From Streptomyces althioticus (GTDB taxonomy: Bacteria > Actinomycetota > Actinomycetes > Streptomycetales > Streptomycetaceae), in the NCBI GenBank assembly GCA_014649355.1, contig BMSW01000022.1, forward strand, positions 38,312 through 102,311: a stretch of 64,000 nucleotides of DNA, in the 5' to 3' direction. This document shows positions 25,082-32,126 of the stretch, piece by piece (within the stretch, counting starts at the first letter, position 1; every line of letters starts with the position of its first letter). The notes under the pieces are model-generated. The model was not told the DNA's origin. It was given only the letters and a program-made list of their open reading frames with translations, and ran no database searches. Both the position numbers and the translations under genes were made by a program.

Positions 25082-27865
25082 TCAGCTGTACGGAATCACC
25101 ACCACGGACTTGTCCGTCCCCGTCTGCAGCTTCGACGCCCCGTTGCCGATGGCGCTCCACACCTCCAGGCGCACCGTGCCGCCCCTGAGGTTGCTCAGGG
25201 AGCCCGTGGCGGACTTGAGGCCGCGGGCCTGGGTGTACTCCTCCCAGCCCGTCACCGGGTCCGTCGCGAAGTAGTGGTACGTCTCCGTCCGGTCGAACGT
25301 GCCGTCGCCCGTGAAGTCGTAGCTCACCCGCGCCTGCTGTCCGAGGCCGACCGACGTGCCCGCGTCGACCTGGAGGCGGAAGGAGGTCTGGCCGCCCGAG
25401 GTCAGGGTGCCGTTGACGCCGCGCACCTCGTAGACGAGGGGCTGGTACGGTGTGCCGTCGTGGTTGGCGCCGTTCGCCGACGGGACCGTGTCGCTGCCCG
25501 TCGTGCCGCCGGTCGCCGTCGTGAGGACGCCGCCGGCGCGCAGCTGGAAGGTGTTGCCGGTGGGCGGCTCGGGCTCCGGGTCGGGGTCCGGGTCCGTGGA
25601 TCCGCTGCCCGTGCTCGTCGCCGTGGAACGGGCCGGCACCGACAGTGTCTTGCCGTCCGAGAACGTCACCGTCCTGGCCGAGGAACCGTGGTTGTGGGCC
25701 ACGTAGGTCCGGGTCGTGCCCTTGGTGAACACCGCCGAGGTCGGGATGTCACCCGTCACCGTGGCGTCCGGGGCGCCGACCGCGGCCAGCGTGTTGATCC
25801 AGTGGTAGGTGTGCGCCTTCGACTCACCTTCCTCCGGTGTGTAGTTGCCGTTGCTCGCGTCCCACTTGGCCTTCGCCGAGGCCGGGTCGGCGAACGACTC
25901 GAACTCCCAGAGCAGGTCGCGCCATTCGACGGCCGGGCCGCCGTTCTCCCGTTCCATCTCGGCGAGGTTGCGCCGGATCGCCGCCTTCTCACCGCCGAGG
26001 TGCAGCGAACCACCGGTCACCGGCAGGACGTTGATGCCGTGGATCTCCTCCGGGTTCGCGGTCCACCACGTGGAGTACGCGGCGCCGCTGCCCCACACCA
26101 TGCCGGCCGTGTCGTGGCCGAACGACGACGGGAAGACCTGCTCGTCCGCGTCGAACCAGTACTGGGCGATCGACTCCGACTCCGTGGTCAGCAGGAAGGC
26201 GCCCAGGTCGCGCAGCGAGGTGTCGCCGGTCGCGGAGCCCCACAGGACGAGCGCCGCGCTGAGGTTGGTCGACTCGGACGACGACTCCTGGTTGTTGCCG
26301 GCGGCGAAGCCCTGGTGGCCGGAGGCCCAGCCGTGGCCGGCGTAGACGTCGAAGCCGCGCAGGAACGGGTACGCGGAGTCGGTACGGCTCGGGTTCGCGG
26401 TGTCCCGCACGAGGGTCTTCACCATGCCGCCCCACGCCGAGTCCGCGGCCCACGACGGGTCGTACTGCGCGATGACCGCCGCCGCGTAGACGTAGTAGCC
26501 GTAGTGGAAGTGGTGGTCGTTCAGCTCGGTGTCACTGCCGTACGAGGCGGGGTAGCCGGTCAGCGTCTTCCAGGCCTGGTCGTAGCTGAACTCGTTCGCG
26601 CCGCCCGCCGTGAACCAGTCCTGCAGCCTGCCCTTCATCAGGTTCAGCATCCGGTCGCGGATGCCGGTCTCGCCGATCTGGTCGGCCACGGGCACCAGTT
26701 GGGCGAGGCGGCCGAGCGCCTTGCCGGTCCAGTAGGTGTCGACCGCGCCGGAGAAGGGGTCGGAGGCGTTCACGACGTCGTTCAGGTAGCCGCGCAGCCG
26801 GGCCGTGTCCACACCGCCCGACTTGGGCAGCGCGGGCAGGACCGCCGCGGACTTCTGGGTGGTCGAGAAGGACGCCGCCTCGCGCACCTTCATGGTGCCG
26901 CGCGGCGAGACGTACGTGTACGAGGTCAGCGCGTCCGTGGTGTGCAGCCACTGGTGGCGGTAGAGGGCCTGGAGCGTGCCGCGCTCGCTGCCCTCCTTCG
27001 CCTCCGTGGTGAGCGTGTACGTCGCCCGTACGGTGCCGCCGCTGTAGCTCCAGGTCACCTTGGAGTCGGTGACGAAGCTGTAGGCGTACTTCTTGAACGT
27101 CGCCAGCGCGCCCGTGGACGGCAGCACGGCGACGGAGAAGTAGTCCTTGCCGCCGAGCCCCGCCGTGACGGTGGAACCGGAGACGTTCCAGTCGCTGCCG
27201 GTCGGGGCGAAGAGCGCGTAGTGGTGTCCGGCGACGGTGATGCCGAGGACGTTGCCCTGGTCGGCGAAGACGGTGGGCGCGCCCGCGGTGGTGATCTGGG
27301 CGTTGCCGCCGGAGCCCTTGGCGTAGACGAACGGCGAGCCGTGGCCGATGGTGGTGCGCAGGGTCCGGGTTCCGTCGGACCAGTAGGGGGTGACCGTCCA
27401 GTCGGACCAGTCGTCGGCCTTGGTGTCGGGGGAGTTGAGGCCGGTCAGTCCGATGGTGAGGTCGCGCTTGTGGGCGAACTCGTACTGGCGGCCGTCACCG
27501 GTGATCACGGGGGTCGTCGGGTACCCGACGTCGAGTCCGCCGGCGGTGGCCTGGTAGGTGAGGGGGTGCCCGTACATGGGGGTCGAGTACGGGTTGTCGC
27601 CGTAGCGCTGGAACGCGAGGGAGGACCACCAGTCGTTGGTGGGCACCGGACGGTTCCGGGCGGCGGAGGTCACCTTGGGGGTGACCGGCGTGCCCGTGTT
27701 GGTCGTGGGGCCGGACGTTCCGGCAGGCCGGGTGTCGGAGTAACTGCCCGCTCCGACGGGGATGGTGGCGGCCGCCGCGGGCGCGGCCGCCGGGCCCAGG
27801 CCGACGACGGCGAGGGCCGACGCCAGCAGCAGAACGGTTGCCGGTCTGGTGCGTGGGGATGGCAT
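25082..27865 (-). CDS. Secreted GH81 endo-beta-1,3-glucanase with CBM56
   Basis: 927 residues. A signal peptide (about 1-33, ending AAAA) is followed by the GH81 catalytic domain to about residue 710. Its marks are PVPTNDWWSSLAFQRYGDNPY, DHHFHYGYY with the acid Asp of NDHHFHYGY, AGHGWASGHQGFAAG and the GNNQESSSES block holding catalytic Glu. A small beta domain (about 705-765), an acidic Pro linker (DPDPDPEPEP) and a C-terminal CBM56-like beta-1,3-glucan-binding module follow. The enzyme would cut laminarin or fungal wall glucan outside the cell. GAGG precedes the ATG, and a palindromic operator lies 31 bp upstream, suggesting LacI-type sugar control. Confidence 0.92.
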   Translation of the reverse strand: MPSPRTRPATVLLLASALAVVGLGPAAAPAAAATIPVGAGSYSDTRPAGTSGPTTNTGTPVTPKVTSAARNRPVPTNDWWSSLAFQRYGDNPYSTPMYGHPLTYQATAGGLDVGYPTTPVITGDGRQYEFAHKRDLTIGLTGLNSPDTKADDWSDWTVTPYWSDGTRTLRTTIGHGSPFVYAKGSGGNAQITTAGAPTVFADQGNVLGITVAGHHYALFAPTGSDWNVSGSTVTAGLGGKDYFSVAVLPSTGALATFKKYAYSFVTDSKVTWSYSGGTVRATYTLTTEAKEGSERGTLQALYRHQWLHTTDALTSYTYVSPRGTMKVREAASFSTTQKSAAVLPALPKSGGVDTARLRGYLNDVVNASDPFSGAVDTYWTGKALGRLAQLVPVADQIGETGIRDRMLNLMKGRLQDWFTAGGANEFSYDQAWKTLTGYPASYGSDTELNDHHFHYGYYVYAAAVIAQYDPSWAADSAWGGMVKTLVRDTANPSRTDSAYPFLRGFDVYAGHGWASGHQGFAAGNNQESSSESTNLSAALVLWGSATGDTSLRDLGAFLLTTESESIAQYWFDADEQVFPSSFGHDTAGMVWGSGAAYSTWWTANPEEIHGINVLPVTGGSLHLGGEKAAIRRNLAEMERENGGPAVEWRDLLWEFESFADPASAKAKWDASNGNYTPEEGESKAHTYHWINTLAAVGAPDATVTGDIPTSAVFTKGTTRTYVAHNHGSSARTVTFSDGKTLSVPARSTATSTGSGSTDPDPDPEPEPPTGNTFQLRAGGVLTTATGGTTGSDTVPSANGANHDGTPYQPLVYEVRGVNGTLTSGGQTSFRLQVDAGTSVGLGQQARVSYDFTGDGTFDRTETYHYFATDPVTGWEEYTQARGLKSATGSLSNLRGGTVRLEVWSAIGNGASKLQTGTDKSVVVIPYS

Positions 27866-27896
27866 GAGTCACCTCAAGTTGTGACTGGGGGAGGCT

Positions 27897-27912
27897 CTGA
27901 GAGCGCTCTCAG
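27897..27912. promoter_or_regulatory. CebR/LacI-type operator upstream of GH81
   Basis: CTGAGAGC/GCTCTCAG is a perfect 16-bp palindrome, 32 bp upstream of the GH81 start codon. It matches the shape of Streptomyces LacI-family sites such as the CebR box (TGGGAGCGCTCCCA), with A/T changed in the arms. A repressor responding to glucan oligosaccharides is likely; no LacI gene is in the window. Confidence 0.75.
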
Positions 27913-28130
27913 ATGGCCGGAACGTAAAGCCGGTGTAATTCACGTGTCAATAGTTTGAACACGGATGGCCTGCACGGGACTTGGGAGTCGTCAGGACTTC
28001 GACACCGGTACGGGGCACGGGAACGGCGCTCCGGGTCACCCGGGAGTGGGGCGAGAGCGGTGGTCCTACGGCCGCGGCGGTGCGCCCGGTACGTCCGGGC
28101 CGCGCCGCCGCAGCCATATCCTCCGAGGCC

Positions 28131-29216
28131 TCAGAGCGTCCGTACGCCCGCGACCGCCCGGTCCCGCCAGAGGCAGTACACGGCGGCCGGGTCGTCGTAG
28201 TACCGCCAGGGGAGGGCGTTCACATAGCCGTCGACCAGCCGGAACTGCTGCAGCGCCTCCGCGCACCGGTTCTGCCGGGTCAGGAAGTAGGCCAGCAGAT
28301 GACGTACGGCCGGCACGTCCGGGTGGTCCGGCGGCGCGGCGGACACGTCCGTCAGAGCGGCGTCGACCATGTCGAACACGTACGGCTCGCGGAAGTCGTC
28401 CCCCTTCGCCGCGCTGTCACGGTGCTCGTACCACGCGATCAGCGGCAGCGCGGCGAGCAGCCTGCCGGCAGGCGCCTTGGCGGCGGCCTCCCGGGCGAAG
28501 GACGCGGCCAGGTTCTCCGAACCGTGCCACTTGGCGCACCAGTACTGGAGGGCCGCCGAGTGCGCGCCGAAGTGGTGGGGGTCCCGGGCGGTGACCTCCT
28601 CCCAGATGCGGTGCATCCTCTCGTGCGGGTGGTTGAGGCCGAGCGCGGTCCAGATCTCGCTGATGTACGGGGAGGGGTCGCCGTCCGGGTTGACCTTCAG
28701 CGCGTGAGCGTTCAGCCGCGGTGCCTGGGTCAGCGTGCCGATGAACCCGGAGACCTGCTCACGGCTGGTGTCCTTGGCCCAGCCGCCGCCCCGCAGATGC
28801 CAGGCCAGGGACACCGTCGCCCGGGCCCGGACCAGCGCCGCGTCCGGATCGTCGGGGCCGGCCGACTTCTCCCAGTCGTCCAGCCAGCTGCCGGGCTGCG
28901 CGGCCCGGTGCGTGCCGAGCACGTTGGCGTAGTGGGAACGGCGTGCCCAGTCGCGCTGCTCCCTGGTCCGGGCCAGCAGACGGGCGGCCGGTTCCCAGCT
29001 TCCCCGGGCCGCGGCTGCCCTGGCCGCCTGCTCCAACTCGGCGTCGGACGCGGAATACAGCGTGTTCTGGGCGGACTGGGGCAGGAAGCCCAGGGCCTCG
29101 GCCCTGCGGGCAGATTTCCGGGGCGAGGAGGGTCCTCCCGCGACACGGCGGTAGTAGACGACGGACACGGCCACGACCAGTCCGACGACGATGAGGCGGG
29201 CGATCTCCACGGTCAC
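28131..29216 (-). CDS. Hypothetical N-anchored helical-repeat protein
   Basis: 361 residues. One N-terminal transmembrane helix (IARLIVVGLVVAVSVVYY), then a cytoplasmic region rich in TPR-like helices (ELEQAARAAAARGSWEPAARLLART, FAREAAAKAPAGRLLAALPLIAWYEHR, HLLAYFLTRQNRCAEALQQF). I recognise no named family. The region upstream has a GTG-rich gap and a divergent lipoprotein remnant. A scaffold or adaptor is possible from the helical repeats; no partner can be named. Confidence 0.65.
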   Translation of the reverse strand: MTVEIARLIVVGLVVAVSVVYYRRVAGGPSSPRKSARRAEALGFLPQSAQNTLYSASDAELEQAARAAAARGSWEPAARLLARTREQRDWARRSHYANVLGTHRAAQPGSWLDDWEKSAGPDDPDAALVRARATVSLAWHLRGGGWAKDTSREQVSGFIGTLTQAPRLNAHALKVNPDGDPSPYISEIWTALGLNHPHERMHRIWEEVTARDPHHFGAHSAALQYWCAKWHGSENLAASFAREAAAKAPAGRLLAALPLIAWYEHRDSAAKGDDFREPYVFDMVDAALTDVSAAPPDHPDVPAVRHLLAYFLTRQNRCAEALQQFRLVDGYVNALPWRYYDDPAAVYCLWRDRAVAGVRTL

Positions 29217-29579
29217 GCACCGCCCTGGTGAGCTGTGACCGTCATGAGGAGCTGTGAACGAACGGATACACCCATGGGGGCGAGTACTCCTGAGCTGGGA
29301 AGGCAGCGGGGAACGGCGTGGTGGGAGGGGGAGTATGACCTGCCGTCATCACGCATCGCAAATGTGTTCACATGGCTCTCGGGGCGCGGCCGAGCCCGTG
29401 TGTTCCGTAGGGACGGCGGCTGCGGCGAGGTGTGGGGCGTGAGGGGAGGCAAGGTGGCGCGCAGCCGGACGGCGAAGGTGGCCGTGGCGGTACTCGTGAT
29501 CGGCGGCGCGTTCGTCGCGGGCTGCGCCCAGCAGGGCGGGCCGCCTTCGGTGACGACGGGCGAGCCCCGCTCCACGGCG
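29217..29579. other. Intergenic region with truncated lipoprotein start
   Basis: 363 bp between the start of the helical-repeat gene and the stop of the M23 peptidase gene. Apart from the lipoprotein remnant at 29454-29579 I see no gene. The left part should hold the promoter of the leftward gene. Confidence 0.45.
29454..29579 (+). pseudogene. Truncated lipoprotein N-terminus
   Basis: A GTG with a strong GAGGGGAGG ribosome site opens a classic lipoprotein leader: basic start (ARSRTAKVA), hydrophobic core (VAVLVIGGAF) and lipobox VAGC, then QQGGPPSVTTGEPRST. After 42 residues the frame runs on, but only as the antisense of the oppositely oriented M23 gene, with no protein-like sense. The native C-terminus seems to have been replaced by whatever brought the M23 gene here. 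Confidence 0.5.
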
Positions 29580-30395
29580 TCAGCAGTCCGGAATGACCGC
29601 CCCGCCATTGTCCCGCGCCTCGTCGTTCCCCCACCGCGACAAGTAGTACGCGGACACATACGCCCCGCGCCCGTTCTTGCCCGCGTACGTGACGTCGAGG
29701 TCCGTCTTCAGCCACCAGTGGTTGTACGTGCCGTTCGCCCCGCGGATCTCCTGGCCCCAGACCTTGCAGTACACGTAGTTGGTGCCCGCGTTGAGGACGC
29801 CCTGCGCGTCGGCGGTGTTCGGCTGGGCGTAGCCCGTGGCGTCGGCGAAGGTGTCCACCCAGTAACGGCCGCCCGCGCCGCAGCCGTTGTCGCTGGTGAG
29901 GTGGTAACCACCGTACGACCCGGGGTAGGCGAGGGCGGTGCCGTTGATGGTGATGCGCTGTCCGACGCCGTTGAGGAGCTGCTCGTAGTGGATGTGGGCG
30001 CCGGAGCTGTTGCCGGTGCTGCCCGTCGTGCCGATCTGCTGTCCCTGGCCGACGTAGGCGCCGTTGGCGACGGAGAAGGCGTTGAGGTGGAAGTAGTAGG
30101 TCTTCCAGCCGCCGCCGTGGTCGATCACGACGTAGTTGCCGGCGCCGTTGGCCTCGTAGTGCCGGGTGGCGGTGCCGGCCGCGGAGGCGAGGACGGGCGC
30201 ACCGCCGGTGGCGCCGCCGTCGCTGCGGACGAAGTCGAGCGCCTGCCGGACCTCGGCCGAGTGGTGGCTGTACGTCCACTTCTGGCCGCAGGCGAAGGGC
30301 GCCCTGAACACGGGCGCCGCCTGCGCGGGTGCCGCCACGAGCAGACTGCCCACCAGGGCCATGAGGCCGGCCAGGGCGATGCGTATCGAGCGCAA
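29580..30395 (-). CDS. Secreted M23 metallopeptidase
   Basis: 271 residues. A signal peptide (RSIRIALAGLMALVGSLLVAAPAQA|A) leads into an M23/LytM zinc peptidase domain: HHSAEVRQALDFVRSDGG (H...D zinc ligands), APVLASAAGTA, NYVVIDHGGGWKTYYFHL, and SSGAHIHYEQL with the HxH motif near 140. M23 enzymes cut peptide cross-bridges of peptidoglycan. The C-terminal 110 residues are Trp/Tyr/Cys-rich (GYHLTSDNGCGAGGRYW, YVYCKVWGQEI) and may bind wall polymers. The coding end coincides with the broken lipoprotein on the other strand. Confidence 0.88.
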   Translation of the reverse strand: MRSIRIALAGLMALVGSLLVAAPAQAAPVFRAPFACGQKWTYSHHSAEVRQALDFVRSDGGATGGAPVLASAAGTATRHYEANGAGNYVVIDHGGGWKTYYFHLNAFSVANGAYVGQGQQIGTTGSTGNSSGAHIHYEQLLNGVGQRITINGTALAYPGSYGGYHLTSDNGCGAGGRYWVDTFADATGYAQPNTADAQGVLNAGTNYVYCKVWGQEIRGANGTYNHWWLKTDLDVTYAGKNGRGAYVSAYYLSRWGNDEARDNGGAVIPDC

Positions 30396-30514
30396 GGCTG
30401 TCTCCGAACTGCGACGTGCGTCGCGCGGCGATGTCAGCGAACACGGACGGCGACCAGCATGCCGTAGTTGATGAGTTCACGACAGACCGCGACCGTCGCG
30501 GCTCGCGGGCGCCC

Positions 30515-30979
30515 TTACCGTTCGTCGGTGACCTTCTCCGCGATGCGGCCCAGTATCGCCAGCTCCTCCGCATCGAGCCGGTCGACGAAGTGCCGTCGTA
30601 CGGAGTCGAGATGGGTCGGAGCGGCCTCCCGCAGCGTGTCCCAGCCCGTCTCGGTCAGGACCAGCAGGCAGCCCCTGCCGTCCGTCGGGTCGGGTGCGCG
30701 GCGGATGAGGTCGCGCGCCTCCATGCGGGTCGCGTGCCGGGACAGGCGACTCCGTGACCAGCCCATCTTCGCGGCCTGCTCGTGCAGCGTCCTGGATCCG
30801 TCGGGGTGTTCGGACAGCGTGCTGAGCACTTCGTAGTCCGGCTCGGACAGGCCGTGGGCCGCGAGGTCCTGCACCGTACGGGTCTGCACCGCGATCACCA
30901 TGCGGCGGTAGGCCCTCCAGGCGCGCTCCTCCTCGACCGTGAGCCAGCGGACCTCGTCTTGGCGCTCGTTCGTTGACAT
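30515..30979 (-). CDS. MarR-family transcriptional regulator
   Basis: 154 residues with the MarR winged-helix fold: HGLSEPDYEVLSTLSEHP, TLHEQAAKMGWSRSRLSRHATRMEARDLI (recognition helix) and wing DPTDGRGCLLVLTETG. It is divergent from the FMN-reductase/acetyltransferase fusion with only 30 bp between the two start codons. The upstream strand shows TAGATT ending 6 bp before the ATG and no ribosome site, so the mRNA is probably leaderless. It most likely represses the fusion gene and itself in response to a small molecule, oxidant or quinone. Confidence 0.88.
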   Translation of the reverse strand: MSTNERQDEVRWLTVEEERAWRAYRRMVIAVQTRTVQDLAAHGLSEPDYEVLSTLSEHPDGSRTLHEQAAKMGWSRSRLSRHATRMEARDLIRRAPDPTDGRGCLLVLTETGWDTLREAAPTHLDSVRRHFVDRLDAEELAILGRIAEKVTDER

Positions 30980-31002
30980 GGAACCAATCTAGCGGCTAAT
31001 TT
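30973..31002 (+). promoter_or_regulatory. Leaderless promoter of FMN-reductase/GNAT gene
   Basis: TTGACA at 30973-30978 and TAATTT at 30997-31002, 18 bp apart, place the start point at or next to the A of the ATG at 31010. No Shine-Dalgarno exists in the 30-bp gap, consistent with a leaderless transcript. The -35 box lies over the marR start codon, and a facing promoter (TTGTCA-N19-TAGATT on the other strand) overlaps, so one bound MarR dimer could block both. Confidence 0.65.
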
Positions 31003-31009
31003 CATTTAC

Positions 31010-32074
31010 ATGACAACGAAAAGCCTCCGCGTCCTCGTCCTGACGTGCAGCACCCGGCCCGGCGCGCTCGGCCCCGCCGTCGGCGGATGGCTGACCGACA
31101 CCCTCGCCCCGGTCGCCAAGGAACTCGACGTGGACCTCGTGCCGCTGGCCGTCGGCGACCTGGACCTGCCCTTCCTCGACGAGGAGGAGCACCCGGCGAC
31201 CGGCGTGCACCGGCACGAGCACACCCGCAGGTGGAGCCGGATCGTCGCCGAGGCGGACGGCTTCGTCTTCGTCACGCCGGAGTACAACTACGGCATGCCG
31301 GCCACCCTGAAGAACGCGCTCGACTACCTCGGCCCCGAATGGGCCTGGAAGCCCGCCGGTTTCGTCAGCTACGGCCACACCTCCGCCGGTACCCGCGCGG
31401 TCCAGCACGCCAAGCAGGTGGTGACCACCCTGCGTCTGGTCCCGCTGGGCTCGACCGTCGCGATACGGATCACCGACGCGATGCGGGACGACCGCTTCAC
31501 TCCTGACGCGCGTCACGCCGAGGCGGCCGAAGGACTGCTGGCGGAACTGGTACGGGTCGCCCACGCCCTCACCCCGATGCGCGAGCCCCGACACGCCGAC
31601 GCGATGCCCGGCCCGCTCCCCGGTTCCTACGTCCGGCCTCTCGGTCCCGACGACGCCGCCGAGGTGACCGTGCTGCAGCGCTGCTGCTGGCTGGAGGAAG
31701 CGCTGGTCAACGACACCCTCGGCATCCCGGCGCTCCACGAGACCCTGGAAGACGTGCGCGCCTGGCTGGCGGAGTGGGACGTCACGGGGCTGTGGCGCGA
31801 CGGGCGGCTGCTCGGCATGGTCCGCACCCGCCGGGACGGCGACGACCTGCACGTCGGGCGTCTTGCCGTCGTACCCGACCTGCGCGGACTCGGCGTGGGC
31901 CGGTGGCTGCTCGCTCTCGCCGAGTCGGCCGCGGAGGGTTGCCGCCGTGTCCTCCTCACCACCGGCGCCGCCAGCCACCGTAACCTCGCCGTCTACCAGC
32001 GGCAGGGGTACGCCGTGCTGCCCGACCCGCGGGACGACGGGGCGGTGGACCTGGGCAAGGTGGTCACCCCCTGA
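31010..32074 (+). CDS. NADPH-dependent FMN reductase fused to GNAT acetyltransferase
   Basis: 354 residues with two domains. Residues 1-185 are an NADPH-dependent FMN reductase (flavodoxin fold): VLVLTCSTRPGALGPAVGGWL phosphate-binding loop, then VTPEYNYGMPATLKNALDYL, the typical PEYN signature. Residues about 208-354 are a GNAT N-acetyltransferase: VRPLGPDDAAEVTVLQ, VGRLAVVPDLRGLGVGRWLLALAE (acetyl-CoA loop RxxGxG/A) and NLAVYQRQGY. The frame is continuous with no stop, so the fusion is genuine in this sequence. A stress or drug-modifying role under the divergent MarR regulator is inferred. Confidence 0.88.
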   Translation: MTTKSLRVLVLTCSTRPGALGPAVGGWLTDTLAPVAKELDVDLVPLAVGDLDLPFLDEEEHPATGVHRHEHTRRWSRIVAEADGFVFVTPEYNYGMPATLKNALDYLGPEWAWKPAGFVSYGHTSAGTRAVQHAKQVVTTLRLVPLGSTVAIRITDAMRDDRFTPDARHAEAAEGLLAELVRVAHALTPMREPRHADAMPGPLPGSYVRPLGPDDAAEVTVLQRCCWLEEALVNDTLGIPALHETLEDVRAWLAEWDVTGLWRDGRLLGMVRTRRDGDDLHVGRLAVVPDLRGLGVGRWLLALAESAAEGCRRVLLTTGAASHRNLAVYQRQGYAVLPDPRDDGAVDLGKVVTP

Positions 32075-32126
32075 ACCTGAGCGCCGTGACCGCGTGCCTG
32101 AGCCTCTCGGCCGCGGCCTGCTCACC

